This document shows positions 55,001 through 62,597 of a DNA stretch of 64,000 nt, piece after piece (the first letter of the stretch is position 1; each line of letters begins with the position of its first letter). Under the pieces are notes generated by a model. That model was not told the origin of the DNA. It ran no database searches and was given only the letters and a program-made list of their open reading frames with translations. Where the stretch lies: positions 3,926,701 to 3,990,700 of the forward strand of contig NC_040016.1 of assembly GCF_000972845.2 (NCBI RefSeq), read 5' to 3'. Position numbers and translations under genes: made by a program. Source of the stretch: Larimichthys crocea (taxonomy: Eukaryota > Chordata > Actinopteri > Sciaenidae).

Positions 55001-57704
55001 AATAAAAAAAGAAAAGAAAAACACAATGCCAGGCAAGATTACGCCTGATACTGCAGAAATTTAATACATGTGTGTGAATAGGTATTTTTCTTTTTTTACT
55101 ATTTAGATTTATTTTAAAAAAAAAACATAAACCACAACCTCTACTTATAATGCCACTTAAATATATTACATAATATATTACATACATTACATTTTTTGTC
55201 TTATCTATTAACTGTCACATACCTATTGGGTCACCTGCTCCCTTCAGAGCACGTTTCACGTTATTTTGAGGACTTAAAAAATAAGTAACTGACAACTTCA
55301 GTTCTGGAAGGGCCTGATATTTTAAAATGTGACTAATAATGACCAGAAACCACTTCAAGAACTGTTTCATGTATTTATTTGCAGTATAAAAAACACAATA
55401 CATTTTTTTTTCTGTCTTGTGTAAGTAAGTCATTGCACTCAGGTCCAACAGGTATCATAAACATCTGATTCTAGGGATGCACCGAAAATTCGGCCACCGA
55501 AAATCTTTGGCCGAAAGACCTACATCACCAAAACAACACGGCCGAAACAGAATTGTGATGACGCAAGCAGGAAGTGCAGCCAGCACACAGTTATCTGGGT
55601 AAGAGTCAATATGTCTGTGGTGTGGATGTATTTCAATATCTCGTAGCAGACGTTATTCCGTTAATTGCTGCACTAAAGCTTCTTCTAAGCAAAGAGGTTG
55701 AGACGGACCATGGAGTGAAGACAATGAAAAGTACACACTTGGAGTCTGTGAACACAGGTTTCACTGAGATCTATTGGTATCCTCTGCACTTTATCGCGAC
55801 TGTACTTGATCCGCGTTATAAGGATCATTACTTGGATGTGGGAATAAAGCAGCGCGCACGAGAAATGATCCAGGCCGCGATGTATGTGGACAACCCGCTC
55901 AGAGACGGAGGAGAGCGGAGCGCAGAAAAAAGGACGCGTCTCTCTGCACCAGATGTGGGGCATGCACCTTCGTTGTCTGATATGTTCAATGAGATCCTGC
56001 AAGGTCCTCTTTATGAGAGAACATATTTAATTTTAGAATCTTTCAGAAGACCAGTCAGTTATACGTCAAGTTAAACATTTTGAATTTTAATTTATATTGT
56101 GCATTGTTGTAATGTCAGTGCTAAATAAATACTTTCATACTTTCATACTAATTGATTTATTCTTTGAATTGCAATGCCTTGACTTCTGTGAGGTTAGTAC
56201 ACAGTCATAGCTATGAATACAATGGTTCTAATAATTGACATAATCATTTCTTTCGGTGTTTCGGTTTTCGGCCCTGGTTTCCTCATTTTTGGTTTCGGCC
56301 AAGAATTTTCATTTCGGTAACTGATTCCATGCCATTTAAAACCTGTCAAATGTTCAGACTAAAGGCTCCATCAGTAAATAAATCTATCAGCATGACGCAG
56401 CAAAAGCAAATATGAAAAGGCAAATGTAAAATGAGACTACAAAAGTCCAACTGTACTGCAAACACAGCGCCAAACAGAGCATGCCTGTTTGCCGAGAACA
56501 ATGCGAACTGTGTCAACATGTTCCTGCTCTGTCCATTCAATCAGACACCAACCCAATAACGATCTCTGATGCTGACCTGGGTGAAACATATCAAACTGAG
56601 GCGCTGCTTGTATCAGAACATGCGGTCATTTGAAATATTTTACCAACACAAGTCTGCTTTCTGCTCTGTAAGACCGTGTTTGTTTGTAAGTCAACACCAG
56701 TCAGGGGCTTAATTTCGGGTGTTCATTCTGACTTTAATCATCGGGCCTAATGCTTTGTTTGCAAAGCAGCTGTAATCATCGGCTGTTGTGTGCATAGACC
56801 AGCTTAATCGGATAAGTTCTGTGAGCTGTTGTTCACGGCTCAAAAGACACTGCGGGATCAAAGTGCAAAAGTCAACCTTTCCACTGTGGTGTTATCTGAA
56901 GTTATAAACTTTGAGCCAAGTCCTGCTGCAGTGGCTGTTTGTGGAGCGGGGGGGCGAAAAATATTAAAATGATGTCTGATGCAATTGTGGTGAAACAAGT
57001 ACAAACCCTGATAAGATTAAAATTGTTAAGTATGAGCGCGGAACCTGTGTAAATAATTACTTAACTAGAAGGGCACTTTGTGGTGTTTTATCTACCACAG
57101 AGATGTTCAAGAGGAGCCCACTGTGAGAACACCAGGGTCCTGGTGGCTGTGTTCAGCCACATGTGAACATGTGCTGTTAATAATGAACCAGTAGCTCTCA
57201 CAGCTCCCTTTAGAGCTCAAAATCAAAGCTGAATAACCTTTAAAAAAAACCCATACACTGCACACACTGTGCAGGCTCAGACATGCATAACAGGTCAATG
57301 TCAAAGTGACAGATAAACGCTGAAGGTTAGCAGATTTTAAACAGACATTAGTGAAGGCTTGTCTTCAGAAAAAGCTCCTGTCCAATAAGCACATTTATAT
57401 AGACAAACAGCAGTTACACGAGCTGAGTCATTACGATTATGACAGCATTAAACACAGTTTTGTAGCATCAGCAGCGAGCTGTTGATCTGTCAAGCCTCTG
57501 TCTGCTCACACATGCTAAGCTGCTAGCCACGTAGCCACACTAACAGCCCCCCTGAGACGATGACAACGGACACGGGACGGAAAGGCCGACCACAGAACAT
57601 GACGACAGCTGTAATATTACCTTGAGTTTGTCCAAAAGTGCGTGCTTCGAGGTTGCTGTCCTCAGTCCTCTTGCTGCAGCCTGGGATGCCATGGATGCCG
57701 CCAT
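11226..57704 (-). CDS. suclg2: Succinate-CoA ligase, GDP-forming subunit beta, mitochondrial (exons 1-9, 3' end outside window)
   Basis: The product is the beta subunit of the GTP-specific succinyl-CoA synthetase of the mitochondrial matrix. With SUCLG1 it converts succinyl-CoA + GDP + Pi to succinate + CoA + GTP in the TCA cycle (family knowledge). Nine minus-strand exons join in phase to 354 codons. Residues 1-37 look like a mitochondrial presequence rich in Ala/Arg/Ser without acidic residues before Asp25. The ATP-grasp part starts near [12 protein letters not shown] (38-49). The nucleotide-binding segment [14 protein letters not shown] is at 81-94. The metal-ligand Asn of EVNP is residue 243 and the Asp of DAK is residue 257. 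The CoA-ligase domain starts near 307 ([12 protein letters not shown], then FLDLGGG). The sequence follows GTP-type SUCLG2 rather than ATP-type SUCLA2, for example [17 protein letters not shown] and [11 protein letters not shown]. About 78 C-terminal residues are not in the window. No frameshift or premature stop was seen, so the gene looks intact. Confidence 0.97.
11369..12652 (-). other. suclg2: suclg2 intron 8
   Basis: This is a 1284 bp intron between exons 8 and 9. It holds a 22-base T run (11898-11919) and a short (TG)n (12187-12208). Nothing else was recognised. Confidence 0.85.
12187..12208. repeat. (TG)n microsatellite
   Basis: A short pure TG array in intron 8. Confidence 0.9.
12653..12814 (-). 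CDS. suclg2: suclg2 exon 8 (DAKINFDDN active-site strand)
   Basis: The exon is 162 nt with acceptor CTCCAG and donor GTATGG, phase 1 at both ends. It completes Val253 and encodes residues 254-306 plus one base of Val307. [17 protein letters not shown] carries Asp257, the second metal-binding residue. It is followed by [20 protein letters not shown] and [11 protein letters not shown]. The acidic linker [11 protein letters not shown] differs most from human. The end matches the start of the CoA-ligase domain. Confidence 0.97.
13221..13770. repeat. Fold-back (long inverted repeat) element, teleost-type
   Basis: This 550 bp imperfect palindrome begins AATAGTTTGGTGTTTGGGG, and its end is the near-complement (TCCCCAAACGTCAAACTATT), matching at 17 of 20 positions. 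Inside, AGAAGATTGATACCACT on the left (about 13281-13300) pairs with AGTGGTATCAATCTTTTCAT on the right (about 13703-13722). TTATGTGCCAGACT pairs with AGTCTGGCACATTAA around a loop near 13527-13595. From memory this resembles a fold-back repeat abundant in percomorph genomes, but I cannot name its Repbase family. A 106-codon open frame at 13457-13777 is produced by this repeat and is not a gene. Confidence 0.8.
13911..14262. mobile_element. Tc1/mariner-type MITE
   Basis: This 352 bp element is flanked by TA on both sides (13909-13910 and 14263-14264), the target site of Tc1/mariner elements. The left end CACCCTCAACAAAAATATAA and the complement of the right end (CACTCAACAAAAACAGAAC) form degenerate terminal inverted repeats. 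These are of the CACTCAACAAAAATATAAACGC type known from fish. There is no transposase reading frame, so it is non-autonomous. Confidence 0.85.
16498..16594 (-). CDS. suclg2: suclg2 exon 7 (EVNP metal-ligand loop)
   Basis: The exon is 97 nt with acceptor TTGCAG and donor GTACCT, entering in phase 0 and leaving in phase 1. It encodes residues 221-252 plus the first base of Val253: [32 protein letters not shown]. Asn243 in EVNP is the expected Mg2+ ligand of the ATP-grasp active site, from family knowledge. The exon-intron junction lies in a perfect 10-bp palindrome, AAGGTACCTT (16491-16500). Confidence 0.96.
16595..17976 (-). other. suclg2: suclg2 intron 6
   Basis: This is a 1382 bp AT-rich intron. 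A small CA/CG-alternating patch lies near 17159-17185. No other feature was recognised. Confidence 0.85.
17977..18066 (-). CDS. suclg2: suclg2 exon 6
   Basis: The exon is 90 nt, phase 0 at both ends, between acceptor TTACAG and donor GTATGT. It encodes residues 191-220, [15 protein letters not shown] followed by [15 protein letters not shown]. The exon is placed by its match to the human exon encoding IDIFEGIKD..QA..MAENLGF, with conserved length and phase. It contains no internal start, so homology and splice sites are the evidence. Confidence 0.95.
18067..19078 (-). other. suclg2: suclg2 intron 5
   Basis: This is a 1012 bp intron. A purine-rich GA stretch (18085-18135) lies next to the exon 6 acceptor, so on the gene strand it forms a long pyrimidine tract. 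Nothing else was recognised. Confidence 0.85.
19079..19231 (-). CDS. suclg2: suclg2 exon 5
   Basis: The exon is 153 nt, phase 0 at both ends, with acceptor TGCAG and donor GTATAT. It encodes residues 140-190: [34 protein letters not shown], then [16 protein letters not shown]. This is a strongly conserved part of the ATP-grasp domain. The residues match GTP-type beta subunits nearly position for position. Confidence 0.97.
19232..20928 (-). other. suclg2: suclg2 intron 4
   Basis: This is a 1697 bp intron. It contains short A/T homopolymers near 20360-20400 and no recognisable repeat family or gene. Confidence 0.85.
20929..21019 (-). CDS. suclg2: suclg2 exon 4
   Basis: The exon is 91 nt between acceptor CTTCAG (ending at 21020) and donor GTGAGA (from 20928). 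It enters in phase 2 and leaves in phase 0. It completes Asp109 and encodes residues 110-139, [14 protein letters not shown] followed by [11 protein letters not shown] and VKVKT. It is the least conserved of the internal exons. It still keeps the KQTP core and the exact length expected from human SUCLG2. Confidence 0.94.
21020..22036 (-). other. suclg2: suclg2 intron 3
   Basis: This is a 1017 bp intron between exons 3 and 4. No repeat family, gene or strong structure was seen. Confidence 0.85.
22037..22136 (-). CDS. suclg2: suclg2 exon 3 (glycine-rich nucleotide-binding segment)
   Basis: The exon is 100 nt, with acceptor TTTCAG before 22136 and donor GTAAGT at 22036-22031. It enters in phase 1 and leaves in phase 2. 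It completes Asn76 and encodes residues 77-108 plus two bases of Asp109. It holds [18 protein letters not shown], the ATP-grasp nucleotide-binding stretch, and [11 protein letters not shown]. These are among the most conserved residues of succinyl-CoA synthetase beta subunits. Exons 3 to 9 form a compact block, unlike exons 1 and 2. Confidence 0.97.
22491..23163 (+). repeat. Degenerate interspersed repeat with three related internal units
   Basis: The region starts with GCTAAC/GCTAAG-rich sequence, followed by CACAAAGTACAGCTGAGGC, TGATGGGAATGTTGTTGGTT and TTGCAGGTATTTGGTC. This wording recurs in a common percomorph repeat as I recall it. A unit of the form A(T)GTCTG(C/T)A..AA..TT(C)ATGGCAATCC followed by ATAGT occurs three times, near 22711, 22929 and 23063. 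It ends with ACACCAGCATGGCTA. No coding capacity was seen. The family name and class (SINE-like or DNA-derived) are not certain. Confidence 0.7.
34428..34486. repeat. Two adjacent short hairpins
   Basis: ACCTGCATAC (34428-34437) pairs with 34445-34454 over a 7-base loop. TATATACAC (34460-34468) pairs with 34478-34486 over a 9-base loop. Both are AT/CA-rich, so chance formation in a simple-sequence region is plausible. Confidence 0.6.
34725..34915 (+). mobile_element. L2-clade LINE fragment (reverse transcriptase C-terminal end)
   Basis: From 34783 an open stretch of about 43 codons reads [30 protein letters not shown], then RGLAPSYL. This is the conserved HITP..LHWLPV..R..FKILL.TY.AL.GLAP.YL signature near the end of L2-type LINE ORF2. 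Just upstream, in another frame (34752-34772), SAARTLT matches the usual N.AAR.LT motif, which shows a frameshift. The fragment is short and decayed, lies opposite to suclg2 and cannot be active. Confidence 0.8.
37847..37889. repeat. Perfect 18-bp inverted repeat (hairpin)
   Basis: The arm ACCATACACCTACACAAA (37847-37864) is the exact reverse complement of 37872-37889, separated by a 7-base loop. Neither arm is a simple repeat. The function is unknown; a short hairpin transposon remnant, a mutational artefact or a small hairpin RNA are all possible. Confidence 0.9.
39323..40034. mobile_element. CpG-rich non-autonomous DNA transposon with two concentric terminal inverted repeats
   Basis: The outer ends are inverted copies of GGCCAACTCACACCGGACGC followed by repeats of GGAACGGAAGC (39323-39372 and about 39982-40034). 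An inner pair, 39388-39415 and 39907-39934, matches at 27 of 28 positions and also begins CTCACACCGGACGCGGATCA. The 490 bp interior has no reading frame of note; the 91-codon frame at 39389-39664 lies within the repeat. GC and CpG content is far above the flanks. The target duplication is unclear, so the superfamily is unassigned; PIF/Harbinger or a related group is a guess. Confidence 0.8.
40348..40489 (-). CDS. suclg2: suclg2 exon 2
   Basis: The acceptor CTCCAG ends at 40490 and the donor GTGAG starts at 40347. The exon is 142 nt, entering in phase 0 and leaving in phase 1. It encodes residues 29-75 plus the first base of Asn76: the end of the presequence (SPRRW), then [12 protein letters not shown] and the first strand-helix unit of the ATP-grasp fold ([21 protein letters not shown]). 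It is isolated by the two largest introns, 17.1 kb on its 5' side and 18.2 kb on its 3' side. Confidence 0.95.
40976..41022. repeat. (TG)n microsatellite
   Basis: A TG array with TTTG and TGCG interruptions, followed by GCGTGCGTGCGTGCATGC at 41040-41057. Confidence 0.95.
42842..43126. repeat. (AT)n-rich array
   Basis: About 285 bp of nearly pure alternating AT with interruptions such as TCTATAT and CTTTATAT. It is immediately followed by a hAT-type terminus at about 43145. Confidence 0.95.
43145..43460 (+). mobile_element. hAT-type transposon fragment, left end
   Basis: The segment starts GGGATGCACTGAATATTCGG, followed by CAACTGAAAGTATTCGGCCG and AATATTGCAAAAACGAT. This resembles the ends of hAT elements common in fish (consensus-like GGGATGCACCGAATATTCGG). 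AT-rich non-coding interior follows. I found no matching right terminus, so the right limit is approximate and the copy is truncated. No transposase frame is left here. Confidence 0.65.
43551..44040. other. Unassigned sequence next to the hAT fragment, with a 9-bp perfect hairpin
   Basis: This stretch has two short open frames (minus 43551-43766, plus 43854-44039) that I do not recognise. GTGACGGCA (44001-44009) pairs perfectly with TGCCGTCAC (44013-44021) across three bases. It could be more interior of the neighbouring hAT copy or unrelated intron sequence. Confidence 0.35.
46258..46422. repeat. Possible small MITE with GGTGCAAAA inverted ends
   Basis: The left end GGTGCAAAATAAT and the complement of the right end (GGTGCAAAAAATCAG) are alike. 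Inward, CACTGGCCAAATGGCT and the complement CACCAGCACAAATGCT are also similar. This suggests a degenerate 165 bp inverted-repeat element. The target duplication is not evident. Confidence 0.4.
52108..52306 (+). mobile_element. tRNA-derived SINE
   Basis: The tRNA-like head has an A box TAGCTCAGATGG (from 52120) and a B box GGTTCGAAACC (from about 52170). It is followed by the tRNA-unrelated body with CATGTCATTCCCC, (CT)n, a CAATAAAGC motif and an A-rich tail. Imperfect 10-bp target duplications GGCCAGCGTG (52098-52107) and GGCCAGCATG (52307-52316) flank it. The A and B boxes are the internal RNA polymerase III promoter. The layout resembles SINEs widespread in percomorph fish. It is inserted opposite to suclg2. 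Confidence 0.88.
54263..54289. repeat. Poly(A) run
   Basis: 27 consecutive A in intron 1. No retroelement body could be recognised upstream. Confidence 0.95.
55473..56320 (+). mobile_element. Internally deleted hAT (ZBED-like) transposon
   Basis: The left end AGGGATGCACCGAAAATTCGG, then CCACCGAAAATC, is followed by a transposase remnant. On the right are several TTTCGG/TTCGGCC motifs in the opposite sense (56256-56320), as expected for subterminal inverted repeats. CTGATTCT (55465-55472) and CTGATTCC (56321-56328) could be the 8-bp target duplication typical of hAT elements. The last bases of the right terminus do not match the left GGGATGC, so the exact right edge is uncertain. Confidence 0.8.
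55574..56074 (+). pseudogene. hAT transposase remnant (166 codons)
   Basis: The frame is open for 166 codons. It contains [30 protein letters not shown] and [11 protein letters not shown], typical of the RNase H-like region of ZBED-type hAT transposases; LDPRYKD.Y is the clearest signature. A full transposase is several hundred residues. The BED zinc finger, the first catalytic motifs and the C-terminal hATC dimerisation domain are absent. The copy is therefore an internal deletion derivative unlikely to encode an active enzyme. The first Met is not necessarily a real start. Confidence 0.82.
57621..57704 (-). CDS. suclg2: suclg2 exon 1 (start codon, mitochondrial presequence)
   Basis: This exon encodes 28 codons beginning [14 protein letters not shown] and ending DKLK, then a GTAATATT donor at 57620, phase 0. 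The start was chosen because AACATGG has A at -3 and G at +4 and lies just downstream of the promoter-like motifs. The length to the mature LNLQEY end (37 residues) equals that of human SUCLG2 as I recall it. The N-terminus is basic and Ala/Ser-rich, as expected of a matrix-targeting peptide. The frame stays open upstream to another ATG at 57770-57768, but that ATG overlaps the CCAAT motif and is probably not transcribed. A second in-frame Met is codon 5. Confidence 0.93.
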
Positions 57705-57850
57705 GTTGACACGGAATACAAAAGAGAGATGACGTCGGGGGCATGTGCGAGATAAGACGGAGCCGCTCATTGGTCAACCGGCAGAGGGAGGCGGGGCTTG
57801 GACAAGACGCGCGCACACACATACACGCGCACCAGCTCAGCGCTACATTC
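57705..57850 (-). promoter_or_regulatory. suclg2: Probable suclg2 promoter and 5' UTR
   Basis: The stretch before the start codon is richer in GC and CpG than its surroundings and has no TATA box at a suitable distance. On the minus strand there is a CCAAT motif at 57773-57769. A GC box lies at 57790-57797 (plus-strand GGCGGGGC). A palindromic GACGTC within a CRE-like TGACGTCG lies at 57730-57737. CpGs continue into 57810-57830. This fits a housekeeping promoter. The transcription start is not determined, and the CRE-like site may lie in the 5' UTR. Confidence 0.6.
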
Positions 57851-57934
57851 ATACTGAAGAGCTGTACAGTGACAATGTGAACATTTAAAAAATTATTTAA
57901 CAATTTTATTTTCATTGTCACAATTATCATTGTC

Positions 57935-57942
<8 letters not shown>

Positions 57943-57995
<53 letters not shown>
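57943..57995. repeat. (ATT)n microsatellite
   Basis: A nearly pure trinucleotide array about 240 bp upstream of the suclg2 start codon. It lies at the edge of the promoter region. Confidence 0.97.
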
Positions 57996-57999
<4 letters not shown>

Positions 58000-60900
58000 C
58001 ACCAAATCTAAGCCATTCAGGCGTGGACAAATCTAAAAACTAATTCTGCCTTTCTGAAGTCAGATAACATAGAATAAATTGGATGGAAGATGTTAAACTT
58101 TGGTACAAATCTTCACCTCATGTTCATTCTAAACATGAATTATAATGAGTAATGCAACGTCTGTTAACATTTCAGTTTAAAACGCATCACTCTTCTCTTT
58201 CACAAGGTCACATCTACAGGCAACACCAGCAGTTACTGTATGTCCTTAGAGGTTAACGTTTAGCGCATTCAAATGCTTTATTATGTCAACCAAAAAAGCC
58301 AAGTCTGTCAGCCATACAGTATCTGACAATCCTAGCAGGCCATAATTAATATCTGACTGCTGTCCGGACTTTGGACTGTAGTAGAACTTGCAATTTAAAG
58401 TGCATAAAAAAACCAGCAATGCCAGGACACCTAAAACCATCAAAAACTGCCCTCATTTAACATATTTTTATTGGAAACAAAAGAATCTAATTCCTCGAAA
58501 AAAAATATGTCTGATAGACCTACATAATATTCAAGGCCATATACTATGAATGTTCGATGTTTATTCTCTTTGTGACCTGGTTATTCAGGGTAGTTGGTGG
58601 ACATGAATGGATTTTTATTTTTAATTATTTTCCATTAAAAATATAAAATGGTTACAAAAAATGTTCTGAAGCTCGGTACAAGAGGACAAATTGAATTACA
58701 GAAAATAAAAGGCACAAAACATTAAGTGGACTTATGTATGACGTGAATTATGTTCATGATGTACCTAAATACAATGGTGAATATAAAATATATATTTGTG
58801 TGCTATGGTTAGGTTTGTTTGAGTTCATGTGAAGATTTGTGTGAATTTATTTCTATATCATTGTTGGAGGTCCTTATGTAAATAGGTTGTCTGTGCATGT
58901 TTAAATGTTCATGATTCTATGTTTTCTTTTTCTCGGTAGTTACACTGTAAGATGTTGGTTTGTATGCATATGGTCATTTTGATTTGTTGCTGATTCTGTG
59001 TCTGAGTAAAAAATAAAAAAGAATTCTAAAGCTACAATACACGCTGTAAGGGAATAAATAATTGATTGATAATGATTTACACTGTTTGCACAGAGAAATT
59101 TAGGTGTTTTGCTTATTTATTTATTTAATGTGGATCATATAAATGACTGGACAAGAAAATACATTAGTTATTCATTCATTCAATCATCTGACAGTGAAAT
59201 CTGCACATTGTTTCTTAGTGGAAAATATTTCTTATTGGGTTTTTACTGACTGAGGAGAACCGACCCATTAAAGGATAACTTGTTGTCCTTGTAGCTTTTG
59301 AATAGAGTTGATTAATCAGACTGCTAATTTTAATCATATGACCAACATGAACCGACTAGACACTAAAATGACATGGATTATGAATATCTGAGTTGCTCCA
59401 GCTTCATCCATTGTGTGACCTTGTGAGCAGGACAAACAATCACTGCACTCAGCTGAGAGGTATTGGTAGGGAGTCGAGTTAAAGAGCGTGGGATGTGTGA
59501 GCTGATCTTGTCTGAATAGCTAAATAGCCCACTCACACAGTCCTCCAGAGCCCTCATTACATGCCGCATCTTGAAAGGGCAGAGAGGGCAAACCGATCAT
59601 AAAGAGCAGTGATTATGACAGAGGGAGAGAGAGAGGGATGAGATACTCACTTAGAAACCATCAATGTCAGCAGGCTACGGAGGACAAGACAGAGGGCTGG
59701 GGATGACGACGTACAGCTACAACCAAGAGATCTTTTTCTAAGCCCTGTTACGGTCAAATACCTAAATTTACACAATGAAACCTTGAAAAACGTTTAAAAT
59801 GTGCAAATGTAAACCACTTTAATGTCAAATGGGAGAGAATTTATCTCATGTTTATTTGATATTTTTTCTGTTAACACCCTTCTTTTGGTTGAGAGCTTTT
59901 GATAGTCAGTGATCCATTTTTGCACGCAGTGAAATGTTCTTCTGATGCCTTTTTAAACTTACCCCGGTAAGAGTACAAATGAAGTGAAAAGTGCTTCACT
60001 GGCATAATATTTCAGCATGTCAACAAATCCTGTGGAGTGCATAAAACACATGCCCTGTGTCTTTGTGTCAGTGAAGAGTGGCACGCTCAACTTAAGTCTG
60101 AGAATTCAGTAAGAGCTAAATCCAAGCAGAATGACTAAAAGATGATTCACTTGAACATTCACAGGCTTTTGTCTCTTCCCGTCCCCCCTTTTTTTCTTGT
60201 CTCACCAGGGACATTTTCTCCTCCCGAGAGAATTGATATTCATGCAGGACTGTCAGAATATCAATGGCTTTTACTAATGCAATTCAACTTTTCTCATTTG
60301 GGATGTTGTCCTGTCTCGCAGAACAAAAAATGTGTTTTTGTCCACAGTGATAGCAATCATGTCATTATTCTTTCAGAATGCAAAACAACTACTACCGCTT
60401 TCCCTTCTCCAAAACACGTTTGTAACAGATTTTTCATTTTGAGTTCATTGGACACTTTACAAAGAAGCTGTTATTTACACTTTCTTGATATGATCTCATC
60501 CAAATCCAAAGTATGGAGAAAAAAACATTCTATATTATATAGCTGTATTTGCTTTAAGGATTTCATTAAAACAGAAATCAAATCAAAGACTAAGTCAACA
60601 CTAGACTTCAAGTTTAAAGATTGTGGCCTAATCAAGCCATTGCCAGAAATAAGCTGTGACACATTTATGTTTTTCTTTAACACTATAGTTTTATATGTTG
60701 CATTTTTTTTTCATTCACTAACATGCAAAACCCCCTCCTCATATATATTCCCATGAATCTCTGTGATACAGATGAGCAGCAGTGATCTTAAGATGCACCA
60801 CATAGTGTGTATATATAAACAGAAAGCCAATGCATGAAATTCAAATGATATACATATGACAGCATTTAAGTTTTTAGAAATAATGCAAGAGATTAAGATA

Positions 60901-61584
60901 AAAACTGCAAAGAAAAACGTGAGGAGGTGTGAATCAGTATGTATGATTTCAGCCACCAAATATGTGATAGTCATACTGAATACAAATTCATCCTACTGTC
61001 TGATTAATTTCCCTGGTTGCACACACTTAGTTTCCCTGTGGGTGATAATTTTACGCATCCCTCTGATCGAATGTGGAAGTAGACCAACTAATTTGAGGTT
61101 TCCATCAATAATCTATTGTCAGTTTCCATTCAGTGAGCCGCAAGCCATGAGAATACCAGAGATGGAGAGCCACAGCTCCCATAAGGCTGTGGTCAGCTCT
61201 AACCTCTCACTCAAATAACGATGAGGTGCCTGGCTAACAACCCACGGGACTCATGGCTAAGAGCTGACACCTTGGGCCTGCACAGTCTGGACCACACAGT
61301 TGAGTTCTGTTTCCACTTGTTTTGCTCGCCCTTTGTTGTTCTTCCCGTCTCTCTTTGTGTCTCCTCCTCTCTGACCTGCCTGTTAACCACATTTCCCAGA
61401 TGTGGGTTCAAAAAGAGAATTCAGCACAGTCCTCTTGACTGCAGGGCCCTCTTCAAAAGTCAATGACAGCAAGGTTTCTGCCCATCTCATTAACGTGACT
61501 GGCTGGACAGCATAGCAGATCACCAGAGAGAGAGAAAGAAAAATCCACAAGCATCCGAAAGGTTTTGCTTCTTCATCTGTCTGT

Positions 61585-61587
61585 CTC

Positions 61588-61641
<54 letters not shown>

Positions 61642-61654
61642 ACACCCACACACC

Positions 61655-61710
<56 letters not shown>

Positions 61711-61719
61711 CACACACAG
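61585..61719. repeat. Compound (CT)n(CA)n microsatellite
   Basis: A CT array (61585-61627) runs directly into a CA array with a few ACCCAC interruptions. Confidence 0.97.
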
Positions 61720-62573
61720 AAGCACTTTAATGATCCTCTCTCTGACTGAATGCAGATAGATCCATTTCATTTTATTCTACCTGTACTCGCTCTCAGTGTC
61801 TCAGACATGGCCAACCACCAACTTACTAGGTTTGACCTCTGTGAATAAATGTATATGATGCAGTGCGGCCAAAAGTACAGGCAGTGCATACAAGAATAAG
61901 GGTCCATCAGTGCATACAAAGTCAGCTTTGTAACAGTGCTGCGATTTAGAGAGAGTTTTAGACTCTGTTTTATATGTTTACATAGAGATTTGTGTGGAAT
62001 TAGCTAGCAGGAGAACAGTTTTGTTTTCTATCCCACTGAATACCAAATGAGTGACAGAGATGGGGGAATTAATGCACTTAACTGCTGAGTCAACAAGCAA
62101 GGAATCTAGTAGCTTATTCACAAAGGCAGCTAGCAGACTGCCTGACAGGGAAATTAAAACAGGCAAGAAGGACAGTGAGACCGGACAGTGATGGAGAGAG
62201 TGGACAAAGAGAGGAAGTGAAAGAGATTGGTAGAAGTGGGGACGGTCATTGCCACCCTGTGCTCAGCACATCTTTTGATATGACAGACGGCAAACATAAT
62301 TAGTCATCGTTTTCTGTGCTAACCCTCAGAGTTCACAGTGTCACAGCCATGCATATGTATCAGACTGAGCCCTTCCTTTCATCCTCCCTATTTGCCCCCT
62401 AAAGAGTTTGGACAGATTATGACCCAGTAAACATTTTTCACTTTCAGAAGAAGAGCGAGGGTGACTTTATCCCAGTGTCGACTGCTGTACCTCAGCGACA
62501 CCCACAATAACTTTCACTTTTCTACCGTAAAATCCATAAGAGCCCAAGAACACAAGATTGCCAAAGCTTGGCT

Positions 62574-62597
62574 CGTGTGTGTGTGTGTGTGTGTGTG
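62574..62597. repeat. (TG)n microsatellite
   Basis: A short pure TG array. Confidence 0.9.

Larger units (their letters stand above)
40490..57620 (-). other. suclg2: suclg2 intron 1
   Basis: This is a 17.1 kb first intron. It contains a (TG)n tract (40976-41022), a 285 bp AT array with a hAT end beside it (42842-43205), a possible small MITE (46258-46422), a tRNA-derived SINE (52108-52306), a 27-base A run (54263-54289) and a hAT transposon remnant (55473-56320). The rest is AT-rich and unrecognised. Confidence 0.8.

Noticed and set aside
60142..60756. 204-codon open frame on the plus strand upstream of suclg2
   Set aside because: Its composition is rich in F, S, K and C as expected of AT-rich non-coding DNA. 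There is no recognisable domain and no promoter or splice context.
61585..61719. CRISPR-like regular repeats
   Set aside because: The regularity is a simple (CT)n(CA)n microsatellite without spacers, in a vertebrate genome.
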